Source of the DNA: Tupaia tana
Taxonomy: Eukaryota; Chordata; Mammalia; Scandentia; Tupaiidae
Assembly (NCBI GenBank): GCA_026018925.1
Contig: JAKSZU010000006.1
Span: forward strand, 127,487,592 to 127,551,591
Length of the DNA: 64,000 nucleotides
Reading direction: 5' to 3'
How positions within the stretch are numbered: position 1 is the first letter of the stretch; each line of letters begins with the position of its first letter. This document shows, piece after piece, positions 34,441-45,780 of the stretch. Position numbers and translations under genes: made by a program. The notes under the pieces are model-generated. The model was given only the letters and a program-made list of their open reading frames with translations, did no database searches and was not told the DNA's origin.

Positions 34441-35159
34441 TTGTTCCGCCCTTAAATCCTTTCTTATGAAGAAAAGGCTCCTTCCTATGGGTCTTTGAAC
34501 TTTTGAACCCTTTGAACTCTTCTCTGGAGTAAATCTGTTTTCTTCTCAACACCTCTGATGAAGCCGCTCTGATTATTTTTCTTTTTACAAGTACTCTGGG
34601 AGAAAATCATTCCCTCTAGCCGATTCCAATATAATCAATCAAGCTAACGCTGTATCGGCTCATTATTTAGAAAATTCACAGAAAGAATTTGGCAACCTGG
34701 GTTTAAGTTTCCCATTTAGACAAACTGAGTATTGTCAAAAGACAAACTTGCAACAAATTCAGTTTAAAGATCTTAATTGGCTGTCATCTGCAATTCTAGA
34801 ATTGGACCAATAAGCTGAACAGAGAAGGTTCGCTTTATCGACAAAAAAGAACCAAAGAAAGCAGAAATAGAAAACAAAAAGTAGACTGGTTGTTTCCATA
34901 TTGCTTTTCTTCCAAAGATCTAAGCACAGGGACTTCCTCATCATGCTGGCTAAAACGGGCCTGTATGGGGATTGAGCTATTCTCTCTCCTGATTCTTAGA
35001 AGATTAGATGAACAACTTTGTTTCTGTTTGGCAGTGTGGAACTTTAGCCTGAGTGACTCCATTTTGGTTTAGTCCATTAGGCCTCATGCAGGAGCTCCAT
35101 ACCTACCGAAAGTATCCTATAAATTCTATTTAACAATATGGATTCCCTCAATACTTATT
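34441..35159. other. Unique sequence
   Basis: No repeat recognised. Short open frames on both strands around 34,760-35,070 match no family. Confidence 0.4.
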
Positions 35160-35377
35160 TTCATTCCAGAGGACACACACACATGAACAAGAGGCAGAAA
35201 GAGAGAGCAGTCAAAGGAGTCATACTGCAATACTTTTTCCTCCAGTTCTCCATTCTGATGGAGCCCATGCATAGGATGTTTTTCAAGCCACTGGGGCTAG
35301 GACTCAAACATTCATCAGCTACAGGGGATCTATTTTCCTTTGTATCACACATACTCACTGTGCTATGGGGCTAGCCC
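35160..35377 (-). mobile_element. SINE type D (minus), worn
   Basis: CCAGAGGACACACACACATG at the left, TTTTTCAAGCCACTGGGGCT in the middle, and the head complement ACTGTGCTATGGGGCTAGCC at the right. Confidence 0.78.
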
Positions 35378-35420
35378 ACCCACCCTATATGTAATAGCCA
35401 CATAACCTTTAGAGAATTTC

Positions 35421-35678
35421 TTTTTTTTTTTTTTTTTTTTTTTAGGTTTTTGCCATAGGGTATGTGGTGCACTCGCAGGAGAGAGACAGAGAGAACATAA
35501 ATAAAGAATCAGGGGGATGGCCACACCACAATCCCTTCTCCTCTATTCTCCTTCTGGAATTTTTGGTATGCATTCACATGCACCCAGCATGATTTTCAAG
35601 CTGTCAGGTCTGGGACTCGAACTGCAGTTAACCAAGTGGGAGTCCAGCACCTTAACCACCACACCATCTGCAAGCTCC
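35421..35678 (-). mobile_element. SINE type B (minus)
   Basis: 23-base poly-T tail, GGTTTTTGCCATAGGGTATG, and the head complement CACCACACCATCTGCAAGCT. Confidence 0.9.
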
Positions 35679-36006
35679 ATGGCAAATTTCTTAATCGCAT
35701 GTGCCCTCAATTTTGTTGACCTGAAAAGCTGGAATAGAGTACATGGTAGGATGCTTACCCTAAAGTGATAACAGGATACAAGATGTGATAATAGGATACA
35801 GGGTAGAATGCACACATTTTCTTAATACTTCATTTTTACATAGTGCTTCTTATGTTTTTCTTAGTTTCTATGGACATGGAAAGCATGTCAAGATAAAATT
35901 AAAAACTCTGCTCAAGTAGAATGTCAAGACAAATTGTGATGCTGTCTCCATGAAAGAGAGTAGTGCTCATTAAATAATAATTCTATTCATTTTTAAACAT
36001 AATTTG
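35679..36006. other. Unique sequence with a small duplication
   Basis: The phrase GTGATAA then AGGATACA is repeated about 22 bp apart (35,765-35,800). No gene seen. Confidence 0.4.
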
Positions 36007-36183
36007 TTTTTTTAAAAAGAATTATTTGTTTAATTTTGTTTATTAGTAGTAGTATTTTATTTGATCAGAGAGACTGGAGAAAGAGAGGGAAAGAGAGAAA
36101 GCAAGCCATCAGGTCCAGGACTTGAACCATGGTTGGTCACGTGGGAGTCCAAAGTCTCAACCACCAAGCCACCTGCCCATCCC
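36007..36183 (-). mobile_element. SINE type C (minus)
   Basis: A/T-rich terminus AAAGAATTATTTGTTTAATT, GTGAGA-like GA stretch, AAGCAAGCCATCAGGTCCAG, then the head complement ending GCCACCTGCCCATCCCC. CATAATTT flanks both sides. Confidence 0.92.
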
Positions 36184-36317
36184 CATAATTTAGCTTTAAA
36201 GAGCCCCTCTTTACCTTTATTTGAAGCCAACAGGAGAAAACAAAGTTAACACCAAGCTATCAGAGGAAGAAAGTCAAGGTGAGTCATTACTTTTCTTAAT
36301 TATCTAAGCTTGCTATC

Positions 36318-36401
36318 TATTGGGTTGTTGGAAAAGTAGTGACGTATTTTTTTCTATGTTTCTATGTAAAAATGCATCATGACTTTTCCAACAACCCAAA
36401 A
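36318..36401. mobile_element. Mariner-like MITE, copy 4 (best preserved)
   Basis: Left arm TTGGGTTGTTGGAAAAGTAG; right arm TCATGACTTTTCCAACAACC then CAA. The outer 18 bases of the two arms are perfect inverted complements. The short centre carries two overlapping TTTCTATG phrases. Confidence 0.92.
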
Positions 36402-37062
36402 CAAATGGCATGGGTTCTTTTTATAACCTCCGCCCTCTTCTTTCTCAATTCATAAATCAACTAAGGATCAATAAATTTCAGAAACTGAACAGAGAAAAGC
36501 AGATTATCTTTCTACCTCTCCTATTGGTTTTTATCTATCACCCAATTACAATCACCTACAAATCTACTTTGTTTATTAACTATTATACTTTGATTCTGTA
36601 CTTATTCTGACCTACTAGGGCTCATTTCCAATTGTCGTGGCCTCCAGGCCAGTGACTCACACGGGATGATATGTCTAGTAACTGGGAGCAATGCCCACCA
36701 CCACTCTAACTTCTCCCTTTTACCCACCAGACAGCTCCAAAATGTTCTTCAGAACCCAGTCAAGCATCCTGGAAAATACCTAGCTGCTCATTCAGAAGGT
36801 AAGAATTTATGACCAGAACATTTAACATTTGATTCAGGTGATCATTATGGGTGTGTGGTATGTAGGGGGGGGGGCGCTATAAAATTTTCTTGAGAATTGA
36901 CAAATACTTTGTTCCTCTTCCTATGAAATTTTAATATCCAAGGTACCACTTGAGAACTCTGGAAACACTGACTATTTTCAATCTTGCTGCCAATTTTAAA
37001 ACTCCTTCTTGTCTTCTGATTCCTATTATGACCCAGACCACATCTGTGTAAGTTTCAAGATA

Positions 37063-37095
<33 letters not shown>

Positions 37096-37329
37096 GAGAG
37101 GTAGTCTGAAAATATAGCTTACTATATTATGTTATTATATAATTACACAGATTTAGATAGCATATTTTTTACATAGAGTGTTTATATAATTATCTTGGTT
37201 GCTATGCTGCTTGCTGGTGAATACTAAAAAGCATATTGAGATAACACAGAAAACCTTGCCCAAGTAGAAATGCTAGATATTTTATACTGGCCCTCCAATT
37301 AAAACCCAAATAATATGCTACCTAGAAAA

Positions 37330-37361
<32 letters not shown>

Positions 37362-38208
37362 ACACACACAAAGTAAGTTGGGTGTTTACTGAAAGAACTA
37401 CAGAAAAGTATAAAGAAAAATGCACGTAACAACAAAAAGTGTTTGCTAGGTACAGAAGGGCTTATTTCTACCAACTGCAGTAAAAATCTGAAACTGGACA
37501 TTTTTATCCTGATGTGACACACCATAAAGCTCGGTGTAACCAATTGTCTATTTCCAACCTAAGCAGGAAACTTACAAATAAAAACTTAACAAATGCCTAC
37601 TGTTTTGCTCACTTACTGCAAATTTCTATATGGTGGTCCTTACCAGTCCAAAATTGGACTGTTTTGACTGATACTCACAACCACTGTTGCTTTAACATTG
37701 TGTTTAGAGACACGTTGGGTTTTTTGCTGTTCTCACCGTTTCCATCTTTAGTGAGTGTTTCAAACTATGCTGACAGCTAGTATCGAAACACCTTTTTTAG
37801 TCACAGTTGGGTAATGCATGTCTTATAGCCAATGTGGTAATTTTTATGCAGTGCCTCAAAGGACTCTGTGATGAATGTGTTCCAAACACACAGCACAAGC
37901 GCAAATGATAACAGTGCAAGAGTACCCTAAAAAGGAGGCCAGTTTTAATCAATGTGGTGAGCAGAACAACACGCAGAAAGTCAAAGCCCCAAGCAGCCAG
38001 GCTCCATAGAGAATATTTGCAGAGCTTTATGTAAGAAAGGCAACACAATGTGGGATGTGTGAATTGAACCATGGGATCAGAGCACTATATACATTCCATA
38101 CCAGAGTTACATGATCTCATTGAGAAATATGATGTCAGCCATTGACCTCAGAGAATAATGTGAAGAATTTCTCTGCAAATATTTTTTCCTGCAAAAATTA
38201 AACACAGT
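36402..38208. other. Unique sequence with simple repeats
   Basis: Contains a G run near 36,866, a CT run at about 37,061-37,095 and a CA run at 37,329-37,372. No gene or transposon recognised. Confidence 0.4.
37329..37372. repeat. (CA)n microsatellite
   Basis: About 22 CA units with one TA interruption. Confidence 0.96.
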
Positions 38209-38390
38209 TGGGGCCAACGGGTGGCATGGTGGTTAAGACTCGGGACTCCCGACATGGGTGACCATGGTTCAGGTCCTGGACATGATTGCTTTCTCACTTT
38301 TCCTCTCTCTCTTCCTCTGTCTCTCTCTGGTCAAAATTCAAAAATAATAATAATAAAATAAATTTAAATAAGCAAAAAAAAAATCTTCAA
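38209..38390 (+). mobile_element. SINE type C with TSD
   Basis: AAAAATTAAACACAGT (38,193-38,208) and AAAAATTAAACATAGT (38,391-38,406) flank it. Head GGGGCCAACGGGTGGCATGG then TGGTTAAGACTCGGGACTCC; ends CTCTCTGGTCAAAATTCAAA plus an AATAATAATAAAATAAATT tail. Confidence 0.95.
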
Positions 38391-38638
38391 AAAAATTAAA
38401 CATAGTAACCCTTCACTTTATTAAGTGACCAAAATGATATATACTTGGACCACCTCACAGCATTGTTTTGACTGAGTTATGCTTTAATGATGCCTGAAGT
38501 ATCTAGGACATGCTGCTATAAGAAATGGTTAAAGAACATTTCCCTTTATATTTGCATTTAAGATAAATTGAGTATCAACCTATCAACCTACCTATCTATC
38601 AGCCTATCACTCATTGTCTCCTATTAAGAAAAGCCCCT

Positions 38639-38925
38639 GGGACCAGCAGTTAGCACAACGGCTATGTCACTGAACTCCCATGTAGCTGACCGCAGTTCGA
38701 GTCCCAGACCCGGTGGCTTGAGACTTGCGCCGGGCACGTGTGCGTGAGTGCCCAAGAACTAAAGAGAAGAATGGAGGAGAAGGGATTGTGCCATGGCCAT
38801 CCCCCCTGGGGGGTGATTTCTCACTTTCTGTCTCTCTCTCTCTCTCTCTGGCTCTCTCTCTCTCTCTCTCTATCTGGCGAGCTTACGCACCCTATAGCAA
38901 AAACCTCTCAAAAAAAAAAAAAAAG
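38639..38925 (+). mobile_element. SINE type A with TSD
   Basis: AAGAAAAGCCCCTG at the left and AAGAAAAAAAAACCCCTG at the right. Complete head and body, with expanded CT stretches. Confidence 0.92.
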
Positions 38926-39173
38926 AAAAAAAAACCCCTGAGGCAAAACATATTCTGAAATATGTAGCCAGCAGGAACTTTGTCTTTTCTAAGAATCTAT
39001 GCTTCTTGCTTTAAATAAAGAAGCATGTAGCCTATTGTATTTCCCCCTTTGCACTGACTGCTGGGAATCTCAAGCTCAACATGGCAGTAACTTAACCCAT
39101 ATGGCATTATTTTGCATTCTCCATTTTTCCATTGTTCTGATTTTTTTTATTTTATTATTTCTCATTAACATTG

Positions 39174-39441
39174 CTTTTGTTTGTTTGTTTTAAGGTTTTT
39201 GCCATAGGGTGCAGGTGCTCACAGGACAGAGACAGACACAATGAAAGGGAAAGTGAAAAATCACCTCCCAGGGAAGATAGCCATTCCACAATCCCTTCTC
39301 CTCCATTCTCCTCCTGGGACCTTGGGCACACATGCACATGCACCCAGCGTGACTTTCAAGCTGCCAGGTCTGGGACTCAGACCACAGTCAGCCATGTGAG
39401 AGTCCAGTGCCTCAACTACAATGCCACCTGCTGGCCCCTCC
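39174..39441 (-). mobile_element. SINE type B (minus) with perfect 14-bp TSD
   Basis: TCTCATTAACATTG at 39,160-39,173 and 39,442-39,455. T/GTTT tail; the head complement ends CACCTGCTGGCCCC. Confidence 0.95.
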
Positions 39442-39455
39442 TCTCATTAACATTG

Positions 39456-39941
39456 TAAAAGTTACTTCCAATTAGTTTGGAGAAAAAATTGCTTATCAGT
39501 AAATTCTAGTGGTTACCAATAAATACTGTAAAAGGTACATTAAATTCTGTTTTGGAAAGGATTAGAATCAGTAAATTTAATTATCCAGAGAGCAGTTACA
39601 CAGCAACATTAACTCTGAAACATAGATGATATTTTTTAAAGTAAGCTTAAAAAGACTCTAAACAGTTTAAATCTAGTTATGAAAGCTTTGCACAAAAGCT
39701 TTTGCACTAAGGGAATACCTTTGTTCACTTAAAGTCTATTTCACTTTATTTAGACACAATTCTAACAAGTTTGGCTATTGTGCTTTTTCGGGCATAAAAA
39801 AATATAAAGCAGGAGTGAGAAATGGCTAGAAGTAATGAAACCATAAGCAAAAATAATTTGCAATTGACAGTAAGGGAAGACAACAAACAACTATAAAACG
39901 CAGCCCAAACGGGTCAGATCCTTGCCAATCTAGACCCATCT
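39456..39941. other. Unique AT-rich sequence
   Basis: Nothing recognised. Confidence 0.4.
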
Positions 39942-40216
39942 TTTTTTTTTTTTTTTTTTTTTTTGAGAGGTTCTTGCTATAGGGCACATGTGCTTGCCAG
40001 ACAGACAGAGAGAGACAGAGAGACAGAAAGCGAGAAATCACCCCCAAGGGGGGATGGCCACACCGCAATCCCTTCTCCTCCATTTTCCTCTCAGGATCCT
40101 AGGCATGCACACCACACGCACCCGGCGTGAGTTTAAACCACCGGGTCCAGGACTCGAACCATGGTTGACTACGTGGGAGTCCAGCAACATAGCCATTACG
40201 CTAACTGCTGGTCCCT
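39942..40216 (-). mobile_element. SINE type A (minus) with perfect 17-bp TSD
   Basis: CCAATCTAGACCCATCT at 39,925-39,941 and 40,217-40,233. Long poly-T tail and the full head complement. Confidence 0.96.
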
Positions 40217-40342
40217 CCAATCTAGACCCATCTCACACAGAAGGGATCACACGCTCACAGGAAAGTCAGCAGCTTCTCAAGGTATGAGTCTGAAGTACAT
40301 TACAATCACTAGGGGATTTATCAAAAGGGAAACTCTCATGAG

Positions 40343-40910
40343 GGCTAATTTTAGGTGCCAACTTGGCTGTATTGAAGGTTACCTACATAGCTGGTTAAGC
40401 ACTGCTTTCGGTTATGTCTGAGAGGGTGTTTCCAGAGGAGACTGGCATGTGAGTCTGCATATGGTAGGTGGGGCAGATCTGCCTTCAATGTGGACAGGAA
40501 CATCCAATGAACTAGGGGCAGATGAAAAGAGAATCCATTCTTTCTCTCTCTATACCTCCTGCTCCCAATTCCTAGAGCTAGGATGCCCTTCTTCTCTTGC
40601 CCTGGGACATCAAAACTCCAAGTCTTGGCCTTTAGACTTAAGGTCTTGCACTGTTGGCTTCCTGGGTTCTATGGACTTTGGCATCAGAGTCAGAGTTACA
40701 CCATTGGCTTCCCCGATTCTGAGGTTTTTGGACTTAGACTAAGCCTCCCTACTGGCCTTCCTGGGTCTCCCGCTTACAGACGACCTGTTAAAGGATTTCT
40801 CAGCCTCCATAATTGTATGAGCCAGTTCCCTTAACAAACCCCCTCTTATACATCTCTCTCTCTCTCTTCATCCTATTTATTCTGCCTCTCTGGAAAGCTG
40901 TGACTAATAC
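40343..40910 (+). mobile_element. Solo LTR, ERVL/MLT2-like
   Basis: TTAGGTGCCAACTTGGCTGT, GAGAGGGTGTTTCCAGAGGA, GCCCTGGGACATCAAAACTC, TTCTCAGCCTCCATAATTGT and the terminal AAAGCTGTGACTAATAC give the complete order of this old LTR. The 100-aa-scale open frames inside it are LTR text, not genes. Confidence 0.8.
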
Positions 40911-41324
40911 GGGTCCTGAGCCACATATTAGAATCTTTATGAGTGCAGCCCAGAAAAGTACATTTTTCATAATCATTATCAGATGATCATTATATAAAGA
41001 ACAATTTGAGATCACAGTTGTAGACCCTGACAACTTGATACAACTCAGTAGGCCTTTAGAGACCAACCATACAGCAATGCCAGAAACGTCAAAGATTATT
41101 TCAGAACCTTCCTCCGTCAGAAAGTGGGACTTCTGAAAGGCTGTCCTTTAAAACTGTTAGTATGCAAATATTTGATGTTGTTTTCCTTCATGTACAACAG
41201 GACAATTGTCAACACATCCAGATAGCTGATAGTGCCAGTCAACAACTAATGAAGGTCTAGGATTTTATCCTTCCTGCAAACTAATAAGTTGGTCTGCCAC
41301 AGTTTCACAATTGTTGACAGAAGG

Positions 41325-41522
41325 GGCCAGACCATGACACAGAGGTAATGCAACTGAACCCACACAGGAAGGACCTGGGTTTATGACAAGCAGCGTCCTT
41401 GTACATGCTGAGTGTGCACATGCATGCTCATGATTTAACTTAGGTTGGCTGAAGCTGGGGATGAATCATGGTATGAAGACCTTGTTGAGTGTACCTCTCT
41501 CTCTCTCTCATGAAAGATGCTG
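41325..41522 (+). mobile_element. Worn tRNA-SINE (type D-like)
   Basis: GGGGCCAGACCATGACACAG, TGCATGCTCATGATTTAACT, GGTATGAAGACCTTGTTGAG and a short CT run. Highly diverged. Confidence 0.6.
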
Positions 41523-41763
41523 GCAGAAGATGTGAGACTCCTGGTTCAGAGACAAAGAACTCTTATACTTACATCATAGAAGGGGCCTGGGTGGTTTTGT
41601 GTCACAGTTGAGTTAACCCATGTATAGAAATCCTCAAGCTTTTATAAAAAGAACTACAGACCATGAACTTTGCTGTGAAGGGGATACTATATTTATTATG
41701 CTAGACAGTAAGCAAATTTAGTTCCATAGGGAAACATTATCTCTATCTTACAAAATTTTGGGT

Positions 41764-42000
41764 TTCTTTCTTTCTTTCTCTCAAGAAAGAAAGACAAAAA
41801 GACAAGTATCCTCAACTGGATCTCACACTGTGATCGCTCTCACCCCTCATTCCCACTCCCCACCTTCCAGTCATCAGGATCAAGGGCATGAGTGCACAGA
41901 CTGGCATGTACAAATCAACCCAGGAACCAAACCTTGGTCTTCCATGTGGCTTCCAGCATTGCCTAGCAGTGTGCTATCATTGTGCCATTGCAGCTGGGCC
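41764..42000 (-). mobile_element. Worn tRNA-SINE (type D-like, minus)
   Basis: AAGAAAGACAAAAAGACAAG, CAACCCAGGAACCAAACCTT, TCCATGTGGCTTCCAGCATT, and the head complement TGTGCCATTGCAGCTGGGCC. Confidence 0.65.
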
Positions 42001-42229
42001 ATCACTCTACAATATTCTTCAAGAGATAGCATAGAGTAAAAGCTTTCGATGCTTCTGTTCACAAGGCATATAAAAACAAGCAACTCATGGAAAAATGACT
42101 CCTAAAAGTGACCTCTCTGCTTAGTTTCTGGAGTGTTGTATATTTTTCTTTTAAAACGTAGGGCTTTGTTGTCACTTAGCTAAGAAAATGTGTTCTTACT
42201 TTACATCCCGCTGGTTTCTCCTCTATTTC

Positions 42230-43860
42230 TTTGCAGATCTCTCCTCTGCTCCTAACCACTGAATGTTGGACTGTTCTAGGGCTTAGGCCTTCTCATCTCT
42301 GCTTACAATCATCCTCTCAGTAATCTCATCCACTCTCATCCTTAAATAGCATCTCTCTATATTTACATATATTGTTACCAACTCCCATATTTGTGTCTCC
42401 ATCCCAGAGCACCCTCTGAACTCTACTCCTATGTGTCTAACTACTTCGATTTCCACTTGGATGTCTTAATTACATCCCAGACTTTAAATTCGCATTCTAC
42501 CTGTGGTCTTCAGTTTAGTTGCCTAGCAACTCTGTCCTTCCAGTCGCTCAGGACAAGTATCTTGGAGCCATCTTTGACTATTCTCTTTCCCTCATATCCC
42601 ACATCCAATCTGTCAGGACATATTGTTGGCTTTATCTTTAAAGTTTATTTTACCACCTCCACTGCTACCTCCCTCATCTGATCCATCATCATCTCTCCTT
42701 GATTACTAAAACAGATTCCTAAACCATTTCTCTTCTATGGTTAGGAACCTCTTGCCTATGGCTCCTCCTAAATCCTTCCCTGACACACACATATGCACAG
42801 TCTAGTGTATGAGTCAGATTATTTCACTCCTCTATGCAAACATCTCTCCTGAATTGATGAGGGCCACCTCCCTCCTTTTAACTCCCTAACCTTTCCTGCT
42901 ACCACTCTCTCCCTCCAGTGACAGGGCTCTTTCTTTTGATTAAGCAACCTTGAGCAGTCACCAGATGTTCATGTCCTATTGTCACTGTAACAAATTAACA
43001 CAAACATTGTGGCTTCCAGCAATGCAAACACAGTGTGAGATCAGGATTCTGCATTGGTTTCACTGGGCTAAAGTCAACCTGTCCACAGGGCTGGTTCCTT
43101 CTGCAGGTTCTGAGGTTGAGGTCCATTCCCTTGCCTTTTCAGCTTTTTGTGGCCTCTTGTGTCCCTTGCTTTGTGGTCCCTTCCTCCACCTTCAAAATGC
43201 ACCATGCCAACCCGTGCTGCCATCACCACATCCCCTTCTGCTCTGGCTCTGACTCCTCCTATGTCCTTATAGAGTATGATTACACTGGGCCTTTTTGGAT
43301 AATCCAGGTAATCTTTCCATATTGAGATCTTGAATCTGAGGTCATCTGCAAGTCCCTTTTGCCATATAAATGTTCAGACATTCATGGGCTCCGGGCATTA
43401 GGGTATGAACATATTTGGGAGGCTGATACTCAGCCTGCCATAAGCACCTCAGGGCATTTGCACAGGTGCATCCTTCCACATAGAACATTCTTCTAGAGAG
43501 TCACACTGCTGCTTCCCTCCCGTCCTTCAAGCTTTTGCTCAGGTGTCACCTTCTCAGTGAGGTTACTCTCATTACCTCTTTAAAGTGCCAACAATCAACT
43601 CCCCAGTCCTGTATCCCTCATCCCCCTCTACTCCCTTACCATACCTGCTCTAACTTTTCTCATAGCACTCTTGCCCTGCAACATATTCTATAATTTACTT
43701 ACTTATCCTCTGCCTCCACACACTAGAATGTATGCTCCACATGGCCAGCCACTTGTGTCTGCTGTGCTATTCATGTATCTCTAACACATAAAACAGTACC
43801 TGGCACATATTCAGAGTTCAATAAGTATGTGGTGAATAATAACTATGTCATAGAGTTCAC
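42230..43860 (+). mobile_element. Ancient LINE 3' region (L2-like), split by an LTR
   Basis: CTTCCAGTCGCTCAGGACAA, CTTGGAGCCATCTTTGACTA and CATATCCCACATCCAATCTG before 42,950; then, after an LTR, CTCAGGGCATTTGCACAGGT, TCTCAGTGAGGTTACTCTCA, CACTAGAATGTATGCTCCAC and TACCTGGCACATATTCAGAG then TTCAATAAGTATG. This is the common mammalian LINE 3' end in one orientation. Confidence 0.7.
42955..43443 (-). mobile_element. MaLR-like LTR inside the LINE end
   Basis: TCCTATTGTCACTGTAACAA at the left and GGGAGGCTGATACTCAGCCT at the right, with TTCCTCCACCTTCAAAATGC between. This is the reverse-complement order of a MaLR-type LTR. It separates LINE text that is continuous once removed. Open frames here are not genes. 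Confidence 0.6.
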
Positions 43861-43885
43861 AAACCCAGGAAACTAAAAGAAAGTA

Positions 43886-43921
43886 GTTTTTGTTTGTTTT
43901 TTTGTTTGTTTGTTTGTTTTT
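43886..43921. repeat. (GTTT)n microsatellite
   Basis: TTTTTGTTTG units ending in T-rich sequence, shortly after the LINE end. Confidence 0.9.
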
Positions 43922-44218
43922 AATGTCATATAAGGAGCTCAGGTTCCTGCATGTCTCAGTTTCAGAAATTAAATTTTGGCCATATCTTGTTCAGCCACAG
44001 ATACCAATTTCTGCCTAAAAACTCTCCTTCGCTGGGAGTACCTCTCCTCACTGCGGCCATCATAATTCCTTTCCACTTAGCAAGCACAGGAGGATCCTGT
44101 TCCTCATTCTCCACAGCTCAAAATTAGACCAAAATTTTTAACAGACATGAGGATAACCAAGGAACAAACAAAACAGAGCGGCTTAAACTGTTGTCAGGGC
44201 TCAGAAATGATGCCCCAG

Positions 44219-44483
44219 GACAGCCCTACTGTCTAGTAGTTAAAAGAATCAGATACCATGTGGCCAAACGCAGTTCAAACCTTGATTCAGCAGCTTAAAA
44301 AACACACCAGGCATCAATGCACATGTGCCAAAAATCCTGACAGGAAGGAGAGATCTAAGAGAAGGGACTGCAGTGTGACTGTGTCCCATCATGGGGTGCT
44401 TTCCCCCTCTCACTCCTCTCTCTGTCTCTTTCTGGTAAACGCATACACCCTCTGGAAACTAAAAAAGAAAAGAAAAGAAAAAG
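44219..44483 (+). mobile_element. SINE type D with TSD
   Basis: AATGATGCCCCAGG (44,206-44,219) and AATGATACCCCAAGG (44,484-44,498) flank it. Head GACAGCCCTACTGTCTAGTA; tail of AAAAGA units. Confidence 0.9.
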
Positions 44484-44739
44484 AATGATACCCCAAGGTG
44501 AAGGCCTTGGAAGCAATTTTTCTCTCACATTCTCCTGCCCTCTTGTCTCTTGCCCCTCATTCTCCCACAAGGCAAGCCATAGAATTGGAATCACTCTTCC
44601 CCAAGGCAGGTCATAAAAATCAGAACCCCTTTTCTTCAAAGCTGCCATAAAACCTAAAAATATTGCTTTCTGTGTAAGAGTTGGTCATAAATCCTCTGAC
44701 CTACCTTTACTGATATTAGATCATGAGGTCCTCTTTCCA

Positions 44740-45010
44740 GGGCTGCCCCAATAACTCAGCAGTTAAGGGAGCCAGATCCAACATAACCAACTGTGGTTCA
44801 AATCCCAGGCTCTGTGACTGACAAACACAGTGAGGGGGTGGGTGTGCATGGATACAAAATCCTGACCAGGCTGGAAATGGCTGGAAAAGGATTTCTGAGT
44901 GGCCACGCCCTATGGGAGGGTGCTTTCTCTCCCTCTCCCTCTCTCTCTCTCTCTTTCTCTCTCTCGGTCTGGTGAGCTCACATGCCTTCTGGCAATCATC
45001 GATGACAACC
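44740..45010 (+). mobile_element. SINE type D
   Basis: Head GGGCTGCCCCAATAACTCAG then CAGTTAAGGGAGCCAGATCC, body GTGGCCACGCCCTATGGGAG, CT run at about 44,928-44,967, ending CTTCTGGCAATCATCG. Confidence 0.9.
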
Positions 45011-45250
45011 AAAAAGACTCTCCTTCCAGTAAGGTCCTGCCAAATACACAGGAGGAAAGAATGCTGAACAGAAAGGCCACGAAGAATCTACGTAGAAAAT
45101 CCTTGTCAGGTTTCCTCCCTCGGTTTATTTTCATTAGCTCATACCCTTTTTGTCCATCACATTTCTACACACTGTCTCTGCTTATCACACCTAAGCATAA
45201 CATCAGACAGCTTCCCTTATGTCTTTGGACCTTTGCACTGAAGGCTCACA

Positions 45251-45257
<7 letters not shown>

Positions 45258-45294
<37 letters not shown>

Positions 45295-45636
45295 ACCTAT
45301 ATGACCTAAAGCTCACATGACCTCACATGTGTATATATATACTGCAATCCCTTCTCTTATATCCCTTCTTCCTGTACATATATATATATATATGTATATA
45401 TATATATGTATGTATATGTATATATATAATATATGATATATAATATATATGTATACATAATACATATTATATATATATATATTATATATGTGTATATATG
45501 TACAGGAAGGAGAGATATAAGAGATATAAGATATAAGAGAAGGGGTTGCAATGTGACCATGTCCCATTGTGGGGTGCTTTCTCCCTCTCATTCTCTATCT
45601 CTATCTCTATCTCTTTCTGGTGAGTGCATACACCAG

Positions 45637-45676
<40 letters not shown>

Positions 45677-45780
45677 CATACACATACATGTGTGTGTGTG
45701 TGTGTGTGTATATATGTGTACACATGTATGTATGTGTGTGTATATATATGTGTGTATATATACACATATTAAAATAAATC
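45258..45780. repeat. TA/TG microsatellite complex with an inverted SINE foldback
   Basis: A (TA)18 run at 45,257-45,292, mixed TATG/TATA tracts, then (TA), (CA)-like and (TG) runs to 45,775. Within it, type D SINE body text occurs first in reverse (45,343-45,378, CTGCAATCCCTTCTCTTATA) and then forward (45,498-45,640, GTACAGGAAGGAGAGATATA). The two form inverted arms of about 35 bp around a TA-rich loop. Confidence 0.9.
45500..45640 (+). mobile_element. SINE type D 3' half within the microsatellite
   Basis: GGGGTTGCAATGTGACCATG, TCCCATTGTGGGGTGCTTTC, CTATCTCTATCTCTTTCTGG then TGAGTGCATACACCAGAACA. The head is missing, replaced by TA repeats. Confidence 0.8.
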
